Assembly (NCBI RefSeq): GCF_006658505.1
Contig: NZ_VFUZ01000024.1
Coordinates: 22,465-86,464 of the forward strand
Length of the DNA stretch: 64,000 nucleotides
Source: Mesorhizobium sp. B2-4-15
Lineage (GTDB): Bacteria > Pseudomonadota > Alphaproteobacteria > Rhizobiales > Rhizobiaceae
Reading direction: 5' to 3'
In this document: positions 1 to 8,982 of the stretch, piece by piece
Position numbering within the stretch: position 1 is the stretch's first letter
How the letters are laid out: each line of letters opens with the position of its first letter
Translations under genes and position numbers: made by a program
The notes under the pieces: generated by a model
Databases searched by the model: none
The model's input: the letters and a program-made list of their open reading frames with translations, nothing else
What the model was told of the DNA's origin: nothing

Positions 1-29
1 CTCCTAATCGTCAGATGGTGCAAACCATA

Positions 30-115
30 TTGTTGGACCACAACCCTGTCAACAGCACCTTTTTGCAACCCTGCAGTTGATTTCCTTCCAATCAAACTCT
101 AATCTGGTCCAACAA
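30..115. promoter_or_regulatory. Paired inverted half-sites upstream of the GntR gene
   Basis: TTGTTGGACCA at 30-40 is repeated as its exact reverse complement TGGTCCAACAA at 105-115. The second copy ends 6 bases before the ribosome binding site (AAGGAGG, 122-128) of the GntR gene. TGGTC-type half-sites are typical of FadR/FCD regulators, so autoregulation is the likely role. The first copy could serve a promoter that leaves the window to the left. Confidence 0.5.
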
Positions 116-134
116 ATAAACAAGGAGGTAGCCG

Positions 135-914
135 TTGGAACAGGCTGGGCACGATCTGGCGGAAGATGCCGGCGTCAGCAGCTCTGCCGTCGACCAGACG
201 GTGCGGCAGATCCTCGACCTCATTCGCAACCGCGCCATGTCCGTTGGCGACGTCCTGCCTACCGAGCGGGAACTCGGCGAATTGTTCGGCGCCAGCCGCA
301 ACACGATACGCGAGGCGCTGCGCACCATCCGCACCTACGGGCTGATCGATCCCAAGCCGCGTGTCGGCGCGGTGCTGGCCGATCGCCAGAATGTCGCGAT
401 CCAGAATTTTTTCGCCGCGCAGATGGACATCTCCAAGACGTCGTTCAACGACATCCAGGGATTTCGCCGCATTATCGAGGTGAGCATCGGCGACCACATC
501 ATTCTCAACGCCAGCGTCGCCGAACTCGGCGCCCTGGATGAGGTCAACGGCCTGATAGAAACCGCCAAGGATGTCCAGGAAGCCGCGCAGCGCGATTTCG
601 ATTTCCACATGGCGCTGATGAAGCTCGCCGGCAACCGCATGCTGGTGCAGACGTACCAGTTCCTATCGCCCGTCATCCAGCACATCATGACCGTCGGCAA
701 ATCGATCCGCCCGGTGCTCGGTGAAACACGCCGTGCCCATGGCGAGATTATCGCCGCGCTGCGCGCACGCGACCGCATCGCCTACAGCTACCTGATGAGC
801 CGGCATCTCGATTTCGGCTTGCGCTTCGTCCCGGACGATCTCGAAAATGCCCGCGCCGCGCCGATGGTGCCGTCGCCAGACATGTCATCTTCCAAGGATT
901 TGCCCCATGCTTGA
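135..914 (+). CDS. FadR-family (GntR/FCD) transcriptional regulator
   Basis: This is a DNA-binding repressor of about 259 residues. The N-terminal winged helix (roughly residues 20-90) contains the GntR signature LPTERELGELFGASRNTIREAL, seen in two pieces as PTERELGELFG and SRNTIREAL. An all-helical FCD ligand-binding domain follows. A TTG start is chosen because AAGGAGG lies 6 bases upstream. The gene overlaps the next one by 8 bases and heads a four-gene run of sugar-acid enzymes, so the effector is probably a sugar acid or an intermediate of its breakdown. The exact ligand cannot be read from sequence. Confidence 0.88.
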   Translation: MEQAGHDLAEDAGVSSSAVDQTVRQILDLIRNRAMSVGDVLPTERELGELFGASRNTIREALRTIRTYGLIDPKPRVGAVLADRQNVAIQNFFAAQMDISKTSFNDIQGFRRIIEVSIGDHIILNASVAELGALDEVNGLIETAKDVQEAAQRDFDFHMALMKLAGNRMLVQTYQFLSPVIQHIMTVGKSIRPVLGETRRAHGEIIAALRARDRIAYSYLMSRHLDFGLRFVPDDLENARAAPMVPSPDMSSSKDLPHA

Positions 915-1692
915 TTTTGAGAACAAGGTTGCGCTGGTGACCGGCACGACCGGCATCGCGCTCGCCACCGCAAGGCGCCTGGCCCAAGGGGGTGCTGCGA
1001 TCATCGCCTGCGGCATCGACCGGACAGCCAACACCGCCATGCAGGAAAGCCTCGCCAAGGCCGGAGCCAAGGCGCTGGTGCAGACCGTGGATGTTTCCGT
1101 CTCCGACCAGGTTCGCGATGCGGTCGCGGCCGGTGTCGCGAAGTTCGGCGGCATCGACATCATCGTCAATTCCGCCGCGGTCCATCCCTACGGAACCGCG
1201 ACGACGACCGACTGGGAAACCTGGAACCGGGCGATGACGGTCAATGTCGGCTCGATCTATCTGACCGCGCATTTCGGCATCCCGGAAATGGTCAAGCGCG
1301 GCGGCGGCGCCATCGTCAACGTCGCTTCGGTGCAGGGCTTTGCCTGTCAGCAGAACGTCGCCGCCTATGCGACGACCAAAGGCGCCATCCACACGCTGAC
1401 ACGTTCGCTGGCGCTCGACTACGCGGCTTCAGGCGTCCGGGTCAATTCGGTGAGCCCGGGTTCGATCCGCACGCCGATCCTCGAGAAAGCCGCGCGCGGC
1501 GACAATGGCAGCGATGCCGATGTCGAAGAGGCCTACAGGCGCTTCGGCGCGGCCCATCCGCTCGGCCGCATCGGCGAACCGGAAGAGGTGGCGGAGTTCA
1601 TCGCTTTCCTGTGCTCGTCCAAGGCCGGCTTCTGCACCGGCGCCGATTACAAGATCGACGGCGGCCTGACCGCCGGCATCGGTGTGAAGTAG
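907..1692 (+). CDS. SDR family NAD(P)-dependent oxidoreductase
   Basis: This is a classical short-chain dehydrogenase of 261 residues. It has a glycine-rich cofactor motif near the N-terminus (VTGTTGIALATA, lacking one of the usual glycines), an NSAA stretch and a YATTK catalytic Tyr/Lys pair. The C-terminus ends in DGGLTAG, as is usual in the family. ATG at 907 is preceded by AAGGA. Because it is coupled to the GntR gene and followed by mannonate dehydratase, it may act as a sugar-acid (fructuronate/mannonate-like) oxidoreductase. That role is inferred from context only. Confidence 0.88.
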   Translation: MLDFENKVALVTGTTGIALATARRLAQGGAAIIACGIDRTANTAMQESLAKAGAKALVQTVDVSVSDQVRDAVAAGVAKFGGIDIIVNSAAVHPYGTATTTDWETWNRAMTVNVGSIYLTAHFGIPEMVKRGGGAIVNVASVQGFACQQNVAAYATTKGAIHTLTRSLALDYAASGVRVNSVSPGSIRTPILEKAARGDNGSDADVEEAYRRFGAAHPLGRIGEPEEVAEFIAFLCSSKAGFCTGADYKIDGGLTAGIGVK

Positions 1693-1696
1693 AAAC

Positions 1697-2815
1697 ATGA
1701 AGATCGGTCTTGGCCTTTACCGGGAGTCGCTGACCCCGGACAATTTCCGTTTCGCGCGGCAGGCGGGCGCGTCTCACATTGTTGCCCACCTCACCAATTA
1801 TTTTCGCGGCCGCGACCCTTCGCTGTCAGCCGGCAGCGAGAAAGAAGGCTGGGGTGACTGCTCCACCGATGAACTTTGGAGCTACGAGGATTTCGCCGGC
1901 CTGGTGAAGACGGTGCGCGAGAATGGGCTGGAAATCGCGGCGATCGAGAATTTCTCGCCGCGCTTCTGGTCCGATGTGCTGCTCGGCGGACCCGACAGGG
2001 CAAAGCAGATCGAAGGGTTGAAGCGCCTTGTCCGCGATGCCGGGCGCGCCGGCATTCCCTGCATCGGCTATAATTTTTCCATTGCCGGTGTCTGGGGCTG
2101 GTCGCGGGGACCGTTCGCGCGCGGCGAGGCGATGTCGGTGGGGCTCGACCTCTCGGCCATCGACCCCGATCTACCCCTTCCCGACGGTGTGGTCTGGAAC
2201 ATGCGCTACCGCGCCGGACGGCCGGATTCCGAACCGGTGAAAGTCACCAGCGACGAGCTTTGGCAGCGGCTTGACACCTTCCTGCGCGAGATCGTGCCGG
2301 TGGCCGAGGAGGCCGGCGTCGTGATGGCGGCGCATCCCGACGATCCGCCGGCCGAGGCGCTGCGCGACGCGGCGCGGCTCGTCAACCGGCCGGAGAAATA
2401 CGACCGGCTGATGGACATCGTCGATTCACCGTCCAACGGGCTCGAACTCTGCCTCGGCTCGCTGCAGGAAATGCCAGGCGCCGACGGCATATACGAACAT
2501 GTCCGCCGCTTCGCGCAGCGCAAGCGTATCGGCTACATCCACTTCCGCAACGTGCGCGGCAAGGTGCCCAGATACCACGAGACCTTTGTCGACGACGGCG
2601 ACATCGACATGGCCGAGATCGTGCGCATCCTGCGCGACGAGGGCTATGACGGCGTGATGATTCCCGACCATACGCCGGAAATGTCCTGCGACGCGCCCTG
2701 GCATGCCGGAAAGGCTTTTGCCCTCGGCTACATGCGCGCGCTGGTCCAGAACGCCGCATCGCTCGGGCCCTCCCGCACCATCCAATCAACCAGCGCCCGG
2801 AGGCAAGCCTCATGA
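1697..2815 (+). CDS. uxuA: Mannonate dehydratase family protein
   Basis: The 372-residue protein resembles UxuA, which dehydrates D-mannonate to 2-keto-3-deoxygluconate in hexuronate catabolism. The UxuA-type AAHPDDPP motif, the AIENFSPRFW stretch and the YIHFRNVRG segment, with their metal-binding acidic and histidine residues, are visible in a TIM-barrel-sized protein. The gene starts 4 bases after the SDR stop and overlaps the next gene by ATGA, so translation is coupled. Some UxuA relatives act on other sugar acids, so the exact substrate remains open. Confidence 0.85.
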   Translation: MKIGLGLYRESLTPDNFRFARQAGASHIVAHLTNYFRGRDPSLSAGSEKEGWGDCSTDELWSYEDFAGLVKTVRENGLEIAAIENFSPRFWSDVLLGGPDRAKQIEGLKRLVRDAGRAGIPCIGYNFSIAGVWGWSRGPFARGEAMSVGLDLSAIDPDLPLPDGVVWNMRYRAGRPDSEPVKVTSDELWQRLDTFLREIVPVAEEAGVVMAAHPDDPPAEALRDAARLVNRPEKYDRLMDIVDSPSNGLELCLGSLQEMPGADGIYEHVRRFAQRKRIGYIHFRNVRGKVPRYHETFVDDGDIDMAEIVRILRDEGYDGVMIPDHTPEMSCDAPWHAGKAFALGYMRALVQNAASLGPSRTIQSTSARRQAS

Positions 2816-3513
2816 CCACATCCACCCGCCTCTATGCAGACGACGCTGAAATGTACCGTCTGTTTGAGAAGGAGCTCTTTGTCGCGGTCGTCGGAGACGT
2901 GATGGACACGCTTGGGCTGCAGCATCAGTTCCTGCCGCCCGTGTTCAAGCCTGTCGACGAGAAGACGCGGCTGCTCGGCCGGGCCATGCCGGTGCTGGAA
3001 ACCGATATTTTTCCATCAAGTGAGCCGACGCGCAATCCGCTGATGACCAAGCCGTTCGGGCTGATGTTCGAGGCACTTGACGATTTGAAGCCCGGCGAGA
3101 TCTACGTCGCCAGCGGCGCCTCGCCCCGCTACGCGCTGTGGGGCGAATTGATGTCGACGCGAGCGAAAATCCTCGGCGCGCATGGCGCGCTGGTCGACGG
3201 TTTTGCCCGCGACACGGACGGCATCAAGGCGCTGGGTTTCCCTTGCTTCTGCACCGGCTACTACGCGCAGGACCAAGGCGTGCGCGGCAAGGTCGTCGAT
3301 TATCGCTGCGCAGTCGAAATCGGCGGCGTGCGGATCGAACCGGGGACACTGCTGTTTGGCGACAAGGAAGGTGTCCTCGTCGTTCCACGGCAAACCGAGG
3401 AAGAGGTGGTGCGGTTGGCCCTGGAAAAGGTGCGCGGCGAAAAGCTCGTCGCCAGGGCGATCCGCGAGGGCATGAGCGCGGTGGAGGCGTACAGGACCTT
3501 CGGCATCATGTGA
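2812..3513 (+). CDS. RraA family protein (aldolase/decarboxylase fold)
   Basis: The 233-residue protein belongs to the RraA/HMG-aldolase family. It shows the family's DGFARD segment (Arg and Asp contact substrate and metal) and the GDKEGVLVVP C-terminal block. Members include 4-hydroxy-4-methyl-2-oxoglutarate aldolases and sugar-acid enzymes; the RNase E inhibitor activity is limited to some bacterial homologues. GGAGG precedes the ATG, which overlaps the uxuA stop. Its place at the end of a sugar-acid operon suggests an enzyme on a keto-acid intermediate. Confidence 0.8.
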   Translation: MTTSTRLYADDAEMYRLFEKELFVAVVGDVMDTLGLQHQFLPPVFKPVDEKTRLLGRAMPVLETDIFPSSEPTRNPLMTKPFGLMFEALDDLKPGEIYVASGASPRYALWGELMSTRAKILGAHGALVDGFARDTDGIKALGFPCFCTGYYAQDQGVRGKVVDYRCAVEIGGVRIEPGTLLFGDKEGVLVVPRQTEEEVVRLALEKVRGEKLVARAIREGMSAVEAYRTFGIM

Positions 3514-3543
3514 TTTCCGATGGAGCCCTGATGCTCAGCTGTT

Positions 3544-4149
3544 TCACGCCCTCAATGTCCGCAAGGTGATCGAATAGCGATGCTCGGCAAGCGGTGGGAT
3601 GCTGTGCTCCCATTCGGTGCGCGAAGGGCCTGTCATGAGATAGGCTGACCTCGGCTCGACCAAAATGGTCCGGCGGTCCCACCCGTCACTGTTCTTTCGA
3701 CGAAGCCGGAAGCTGCAGAGCGCCAGCAGCGAGACGCCAGCCACATCTTCGAAATGCGGCTTGTCGCGATGCCAGCCGATGCCGGCACCAGGCCGGTATT
3801 CATTGATCAGCACCTGCGCGAAGGCCTCGGCAGGCCGGCGCGCAAAGGCCGCGACCTTCTCGCGCAAAGGCAGCAGAAAATCGGGGATCGGCGGCGCCTC
3901 GACGACTTCGCGCCGATCGTAATCGTAGCGCAGGCCGAACCCGACGACGCGCCGGTTTGCGAGATGGCCATGGAAATCGAACGCCTGGAAAGGCAGTTCT
4001 TCCAGATGCTGGACGAGCTGTGTCTCTTCCTGCGGGGTGATCAATCCGGCCTGGTAGGCGAACCCCTCCGGCAGATCCGAGGCATCGCCAAAGAGATCGT
4101 GCTGGAGTGCGACGTTGCGGGCGGTGGCTTTCGATTTGAGCGGCGACAT
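3544..4149 (-). CDS. alkB: AlkB-like 2OG-Fe(II) oxygenase
   Basis: The 201-residue protein resembles AlkB dioxygenases that repair alkylated bases using 2-oxoglutarate and iron. The metal motif is visible as GWHRDKPHF (His and Asp), followed by a distal histidine (WEHSIPP) and a 2-oxoglutarate-binding arginine (RYSITLR). The ATG at 4149 is preferred over an upstream in-frame TTG at 4179, which would add ten residues. It runs toward the RraA gene with 30 bases between stops, and no SOS or Ada box was recognised upstream. Confidence 0.82.
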   Translation of the reverse strand: MSPLKSKATARNVALQHDLFGDASDLPEGFAYQAGLITPQEETQLVQHLEELPFQAFDFHGHLANRRVVGFGLRYDYDRREVVEAPPIPDFLLPLREKVAAFARRPAEAFAQVLINEYRPGAGIGWHRDKPHFEDVAGVSLLALCSFRLRRKNSDGWDRRTILVEPRSAYLMTGPSRTEWEHSIPPLAEHRYSITLRTLRA

Positions 4150-4280
4150 CCCGCCTAGATGGTGAGGAGCGTACCCCAAGGCAATATCGGCACCCGCTCC
4201 AGACGTGACACAGATTATGGCTGCACGGAACCAGACGTTGCCCTGGCGGATTTATCCGGCTGAGCAGTCAGGTTGCCAAG

Positions 4281-4481
4281 ATGCCGTCGACAGCGATCCA
4301 AAACACACAATACGATCCCGCGACCAGGGTCCTCTCCGTCTGGTTCGTGCCGACCGGCTATCGTTACGACTACATGGACGTTCCCCTCGCGACCTATACC
4401 GCTTTCAGGAAGTCCTCCTCGAAGGGCCGCTTCTTCAACGAATACATCCGGGATAATTATACGTATCGTCGCGTGGCATGA
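4281..4481 (+). CDS. KTSC domain protein
   Basis: This small 66-residue protein is essentially one KTSC domain. It shows an LSVWFVPTGYRYDYMDVP core, a YTAFRKSSSKGRFFN stretch and a terminal IRDNYTYRRV. The domain takes its name from a Lys-Thr-Ser-Cys motif and is often found alone or attached to RNA- or translation-related domains. Its function is unknown. The gene stands alone, converging on the DUF763 gene. Confidence 0.82.
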   Translation: MPSTAIQNTQYDPATRVLSVWFVPTGYRYDYMDVPLATYTAFRKSSSKGRFFNEYIRDNYTYRRVA

Positions 4482-4503
4482 CCCGAACGCGATGCGTCCG
4501 CCA

Positions 4504-5778
4504 CTACTCCCCTGTCATGCCCTTCTTGTCCCGCTCGACGGGCGCATTGTCCGGCGCTGCCTCCCAGCCAAATACACTGCGGCCGCCAAGCAGATGCGAC
4601 TGGTCGAATTCGCCGGCGACAATCTCCTTCAGGCTGGGACCGGTGACATACCGCTCGACCTGCCGAGCCTGATCGTCGAGCCGCCTCAACGCGCCGATTT
4701 CCTCCTCGCGGCCAAGCTTGGCCTTGTGCACGGCCGACTTCAGCACGCCGATCGTCTCGTCATAGACCTTGAGCGGAACGGGAAACGGGTGCCTGTCCTT
4801 GCCGCCATGCGCGAGCGAGAAACGGCCGGGATCGGAAAAACGGCACGGCGCGCCATGCACCACCTCGGCCACGAGCGCCAATGCGCGCACCGTGCGCGCG
4901 CCCACACCGGGCACCAGCAGAAGCTCGGAAAAATCCGCCGGGCCGCGTTCGGCGGCCGCCGCCATGTTTCCATGCAGGCGGCGCATGACGACATCGCTTT
5001 CGCGAACGTCATGATGAGCCGGCATGACCAGATGCGGCAGCAGCGGCTGTTCCGGAGCCGGCAGAGTGCCCGAATTCAGGGCAGCGAACTCCCGCAGGAT
5101 GCGATCCGGGCCGAGGTCATGAAGCAGATCCAGTTGGCCCAGACGCGAGGCCTCGGCACGATGGTCGGTCAGGTTGACGATTTCGCCCTGGTTGGCGCCC
5201 TCGATGGCGGCGTGCGGCTGATCGACGAAACTCTCCAGACCTTCGGACAGCCAATGGTAGCGGCGTGCCACCTTGCTGTCGCCGTTCATGCCTTGCTGCA
5301 CCACCACCCAGTCGCCGTCGTCGGTGACGATGAAGCCGTGCAGATAGAGATCGAAACCATCCTGGACCGCGGCGCTGTCCACCTTGGCGACAAGCCGGCT
5401 GGCGGTGGCCAGGCGTATCCCGTCGAAGCCGATGCGCTCGCCGATCGCGGCAAGTTCATGCGGGGTCTTGCGCGAATGCGCGCCACGGCCGCCGCAGACG
5501 TGGATACCGAGTTCGCCAGACAGCGGCGTGAGGCCGCGTTTCAAGGCGCCGACAACGCTGGTCGTGATGCCGGATGAATGCCAGTCCATGCCCATGACGG
5601 CGCCGAAGGACTGGAACCAGAACGGATGCGCCAGCCGCCGCAGCAATTCGTTGCGGCCATAGTGATGGATGATCGCCTCGCACATCACGGCGCCAAGACG
5701 CGTCATGCGGTCGCCCAGCCATTTCGGCACGCGTCCGCCGTGAAGTGGAAGATCAGCACTGCCCGATCGCTGCGCCAC
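4504..5778 (-). CDS. DUF763 domain-containing protein
   Basis: The 424-residue protein belongs to the conserved DUF763 family. The opening SADLPLHGGRVPKWL, the HYGRNELLRRLAHPFWFQ block and a later GVGARTVRALALVAEVVHGAP segment (helix-hairpin-helix-like) are characteristic. The HhH-like part hints at nucleic-acid binding, but no activity can be assigned. The start is a GTG. A 14-bp perfect palindrome lies 21 bases upstream. Confidence 0.85.
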   Translation of the reverse strand: MAQRSGSADLPLHGGRVPKWLGDRMTRLGAVMCEAIIHHYGRNELLRRLAHPFWFQSFGAVMGMDWHSSGITTSVVGALKRGLTPLSGELGIHVCGGRGAHSRKTPHELAAIGERIGFDGIRLATASRLVAKVDSAAVQDGFDLYLHGFIVTDDGDWVVVQQGMNGDSKVARRYHWLSEGLESFVDQPHAAIEGANQGEIVNLTDHRAEASRLGQLDLLHDLGPDRILREFAALNSGTLPAPEQPLLPHLVMPAHHDVRESDVVMRRLHGNMAAAAERGPADFSELLLVPGVGARTVRALALVAEVVHGAPCRFSDPGRFSLAHGGKDRHPFPVPLKVYDETIGVLKSAVHKAKLGREEEIGALRRLDDQARQVERYVTGPSLKEIVAGEFDQSHLLGGRSVFGWEAAPDNAPVERDKKGMTGE

Positions 5779-5798
5779 GCCTGTTGCCCGTTCCGGTG

Positions 5799-5812
5799 TC
5801 TGTCCGGACAGA
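5799..5812. promoter_or_regulatory. Palindrome upstream of the DUF763 gene
   Basis: TCTGTCCGGACAGA is a perfect 14-bp palindrome located 21 bases before the GTG start of the minus-strand DUF763 gene. It could be an operator. It does not fit the alphaproteobacterial LexA pattern GTTC-N7-GTTC. Confidence 0.25.
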
Positions 5813-5914
5813 TAAGTCTCCCGGGCGGTTCAGGGAAGCCCGGAATGGGCCTATCCCCGATGGCCGATGAGAGTCTAGCCGGTTTTCAGCCCGCCGCGAG
5901 CCGAACCCGTCCGG

Positions 5915-6451
5915 CTATCTCACCACGCGTTTCTCGAGCTTGCGGGCCAAAGTACGCCGGTGCAGGCCAAGCCGGCGCGCGGTTTCGGAGATGTTGAAAC
6001 CGGTCTCGACGAGCGTTTCGTGGATGCGCTCCCATTCGAGGTTCTTGATCGAGGTGGGACGGCTGCTCAGCGAAACCGAAACGTCGCCTTCGGCCCGGCC
6101 GAAGGCGGCTTCGATGTCATCGGTATTGGCGGGCTTCGCCAGGTAATGGCATGCGCCAAGCTTGATCGCCTCGACCGCCGTGGCGATGCTGGCAAAGCCG
6201 GTCAGCACGACGATCCTCATCGAAGCGTCGCGGCCGCTCAGAAGCTTGACGCATTCCAGCCCGGAGCCGCCGGCTCCCAGCTTGAGGTCAACGACGGCGT
6301 AGGCCGGAACAGCGGTTTCGAGGGCGCGAGCCAAGTCTTCCCTGCCGTGGCAGACCATGACGTCATAGTCGCGCTTTTCGAAGGAGCGCTTCAGCGTTTT
6401 CGCGAAGGTCGCGTCGTCCTCGACGATAAACAGGGATCGATCAGCCCTCAT
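5915..6451 (-). CDS. regA: RegA/ActR/PrrA-type redox response regulator
   Basis: The 178-residue response regulator of the global redox system has an N-terminal receiver domain (FIVEDDATFAKTL acidic pocket, phosphoacceptor Asp in YAVVDLKLG, KP near residue 105). After a proline-free linker comes a Fis-type C-terminal helix-turn-helix, NISETARRLGLHRRTLARKL, which is almost invariant in the RegA family. ATG at 6451 has GGAGAT 5-8 bases upstream and overlaps the sensor stop, so the pair is co-translated. It is known to control oxidases and carbon and nitrogen metabolism; here it sits behind an oxidase operon. Confidence 0.93.
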   Translation of the reverse strand: MRADRSLFIVEDDATFAKTLKRSFEKRDYDVMVCHGREDLARALETAVPAYAVVDLKLGAGGSGLECVKLLSGRDASMRIVVLTGFASIATAVEAIKLGACHYLAKPANTDDIEAAFGRAEGDVSVSLSSRPTSIKNLEWERIHETLVETGFNISETARRLGLHRRTLARKLEKRVVR

Positions 6452-7793
6452 GATCATCTCCATCGGTCAGCGCCGCGAGCGGCAGCGAAAGGGTGACACA
6501 AGCCCCCTGCTCCATGTTGCGCGCCGAAAAGTCGCCTCCCAGCTTTCGAACCACATTCACCACCAGGAAAAGACCAAGGCCACCGCCGGGCCGTCCCTTG
6601 CTCGACATATAGGGCTGGCCGAGCGCGGCCAGAATACCCTCGTCGAAACCGGGCCCGCGGTCGCGCACGGCAATCACCAGTTTCTCGCCCTGCCGCTCGG
6701 CGGTGACGCCGACCCAATCCTGCGATGCTTCCTGGGCGTTGTCGAATACGTTGAAGATGACCTGCTTCAGCGCCGTGTCGGACACGATCTGCTCGTCGGG
6801 TTCGAAATCGTTCCTGTAATCCAGATTGAGCGGCTGGCGGCTGACACGCCATTCCTGGACAAGATCGTCGAGGAAATGGCGGATGCTGGTGCGGATCGTA
6901 CCCTCGCCCCTCGCCTGCCCCGAAGACATGAGAATGCCCGACACGATGCTTTTGCAGCGCTCGATCTGCGCCTGCATTTCGGCCATGTCTCCGGCCAATT
7001 CGCGGTTGCGGGTGACGCTTCGCATCTGGCGCCAGTCGGAGAGGATAACGGAGATGGTCGAAAGCGGCGTGCCCAGCTCATGCGCGGCACCCGAGGCCAG
7101 CAGGCCCATGCGCACGATGTGGTCCTCCTCGGCCGATCGCTGGCGCAGATCGGCGAGATAGGCATCGCGCTCACGCAAATTACGGTTGATGCGGGTCATG
7201 AAGATGACGATCAGGCCGGCTGCCAGCACGAAGCAGATGAACATGCCGCGTATATGCAGGGCCAACAGGTCGCTGCCGCCGTGATGCGGGATCGCGATCG
7301 GCTGGAACTGGAAGGTGAGGAAGACGAAGCAGGCGGAGGCGGCCACCACCAGGATCCAGGTGGACCACGGTGTCAGCAGCGCGGCGCCGAGGGTGATCTG
7401 CAGCAGGTAGAGCGACACGAATGGATTCGAGGCGCCGCCGCTCAGGTAAAGCTGGATGGTCAATGCCGCCATGTCGAAGATCAGCGCGACGAACAGCTGT
7501 GCGTTGCTGATCGGCCGCTGGCCACGCAAGACCAGGAGGCTGAAGATGTTCAGCCCGATCAGGAAAAGCACGACGCCGGCCATCTCCGGCAAGGGCAGCG
7601 GGATGGCGAACCAGTATTCCGTCACCAAAATGGTAAGCACCTGACCAGCCACCGCCAACCAGCGCAGCTGGATGAGCAGGAACAGGTTCTTCCTGTTCGC
7701 CGCATCGGGATTGGCGGCCGCACCACCCTTGCCGGCAATGGACGCCGCCGCGAAGGACTTGTCGTTGCGAAGTGCTTGCGTCGGGATGCTCAT
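6441..7793 (-). CDS. regB: RegB/ActS/PrrB-type redox sensor histidine kinase
   Basis: The 450-residue membrane kinase starts with about six transmembrane helices. The first half carries the GGxxNPF quinone-sensing motif (SGGASNPFVSLYLLQ). The H-box is ASGAAHELGTPLSTI, near residue 238. Shortly after it, QIERCKSIVSGIL holds the conserved redox-active cysteine, and an HATPase domain with DRGPGFDEG and GGGLGLFLV closes the protein. Its ATG overlaps the SURF1 stop and its stop overlaps regA, so it is an integral part of the cyo transcription unit. Confidence 0.93.
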   Translation of the reverse strand: MSIPTQALRNDKSFAAASIAGKGGAAANPDAANRKNLFLLIQLRWLAVAGQVLTILVTEYWFAIPLPLPEMAGVVLFLIGLNIFSLLVLRGQRPISNAQLFVALIFDMAALTIQLYLSGGASNPFVSLYLLQITLGAALLTPWSTWILVVAASACFVFLTFQFQPIAIPHHGGSDLLALHIRGMFICFVLAAGLIVIFMTRINRNLRERDAYLADLRQRSAEEDHIVRMGLLASGAAHELGTPLSTISVILSDWRQMRSVTRNRELAGDMAEMQAQIERCKSIVSGILMSSGQARGEGTIRTSIRHFLDDLVQEWRVSRQPLNLDYRNDFEPDEQIVSDTALKQVIFNVFDNAQEASQDWVGVTAERQGEKLVIAVRDRGPGFDEGILAALGQPYMSSKGRPGGGLGLFLVVNVVRKLGGDFSARNMEQGACVTLSLPLAALTDGDDHEG

Positions 7794-8608
7794 CTTGCCG
7801 GCCCTTGCCGCGAGCGGCGGCCGATCATCGGCGCGCCCAGGGCGACGGCGAGCATCGCAGCGAGCGTGAACCAGGTCAAAGCATAGACCAAATGGCTGTT
7901 GCGGAAATTAACGACAGTCAAACCGCCGCGCGGCCAGTTGTCCATGCCGGACGCTTCCGCATCGACGAAATAGGGGGCGACATCCGTCAGGCCGCGCACG
8001 GCTGCGATGGCGGCAACGTCCCGCGAATACCAGCGATTGTCCGCGGCATCGTTCTTGCGCAGGAAGCCGCCGCCGGGTTCGCTCATGCGCAACAGCCCGT
8101 CAATGACGGCCGGCGCGGTGAAACCACTACTCTCCCGTTCGAATTCTACCTTGCGCTCCTGCGGAATGAAGCCGCGGTTGACCAGCACGACGAAGCCGTG
8201 GTCGGTCCGCATCGGCGTCAGCACCCAGTATCCGCCGCCAAGCTCCGTCACCGCCTGCACCAGCGTGTTGGCGCCGCTCAGAAAGCGTCCGGCCAGTCGC
8301 ACATGGCTGTATTCGGACCCGGCCGCGGTCAAGCCGTTCCAACTGACCGGGCCAGGCGCATCGACGACGGGAGCATGGATACGTTGATCGACGCGGGCGA
8401 TCAGGTCAAGTTTCCAGACGCGCCTTTCCAGCTGCCAAATGCCAAGCCCGACAAACACCAGCACACCGAGGATACCGAGCAGCAGGAGGAAAAGACGCGA
8501 CGCGGGCGATCTGCCCGCGTGCTTGCGTGACGCGGTGCGCAGACGGATGCCAGCTTGGCCGTCCCGTGCCTCGATAGTGGTGCTCCCCGCGCCCGGCGGC
8601 GGGCTCAT
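7790..8608 (-). CDS. SURF1 family protein (oxidase assembly)
   Basis: The 272-residue protein has the SURF1 layout: an N-terminal transmembrane helix (LFLLLLGILGVLVFVGLG) followed by WQLERRVWKLDLI, a periplasmic domain with VNRGFIP, and a C-terminal helix after HLVYALTWF. SURF1 proteins help insert haem into haem-copper oxidases. ATG at 8608 overlaps the cyoD stop; longer readings upstream run through cyoD in another frame and are rejected. The position inside a quinol-oxidase operon suggests service to CyoB. Confidence 0.9.
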   Translation of the reverse strand: MSPPPGAGSTTIEARDGQAGIRLRTASRKHAGRSPASRLFLLLLGILGVLVFVGLGIWQLERRVWKLDLIARVDQRIHAPVVDAPGPVSWNGLTAAGSEYSHVRLAGRFLSGANTLVQAVTELGGGYWVLTPMRTDHGFVVLVNRGFIPQERKVEFERESSGFTAPAVIDGLLRMSEPGGGFLRKNDAADNRWYSRDVAAIAAVRGLTDVAPYFVDAEASGMDNWPRGGLTVVNFRNSHLVYALTWFTLAAMLAVALGAPMIGRRSRQGPAR

Positions 8609-8982
8609 GGCATCTCGCGCATGTCGTGAAGCCCCGGCATCATGTTCGCGTTGAGGTGGTACATCACCCAGAGCGAGCCGGTCAGCACGATGACGACCAG
8701 GATCAGCGTGAAGATCAGCGCCAGCATCGACCATCCGCCCTCCGAGGCGGTGTTCATGTGCAGGAAAAAGACCATGTGGACCACGATCTGCACCGCCGCG
8801 AAGACCATGACCACGATGGCCGTGGCCTGCCTGTTGTCGATGGCGCCGGTCATGACCAGCCAGAACGGGATGGCGGTCAGGATCACCGACAGGACGAATC
8901 CGGTCAGGTAGCTTTTCAGCGTTCCGTGCGCGGCGCCGCCATGCGCGGGGCCGTGATCGGCGGCGTGATCGTGAGCGTTCAT
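8605..8982 (-). CDS. cyoD: Cytochrome o ubiquinol oxidase subunit IV
   Basis: The 125-residue membrane protein has three hydrophobic helices: LKSYLTGFVLSVILTAIPFWLV, seen as its first part LKSYLTGFVLSVILTA, then a VMVFAAVQIVVHMVFFLHM segment, then a LTGSLWVMYHLN end. This matches CyoD, a small subunit needed for oxidase assembly. The N-terminus is histidine-rich. ATG at 8982 overlaps the cyoC stop. Confidence 0.92.
   Translation of the reverse strand: MNAHDHAADHGPAHGGAAHGTLKSYLTGFVLSVILTAIPFWLVMTGAIDNRQATAIVVMVFAAVQIVVHMVFFLHMNTASEGGWSMLALIFTLILVVIVLTGSLWVMYHLNANMMPGLHDMREMP

Noticed and set aside
5785..5812. SOS (LexA) box before the DUF763 gene
   Set aside because: Only one GTTC half is present at the required spacing.
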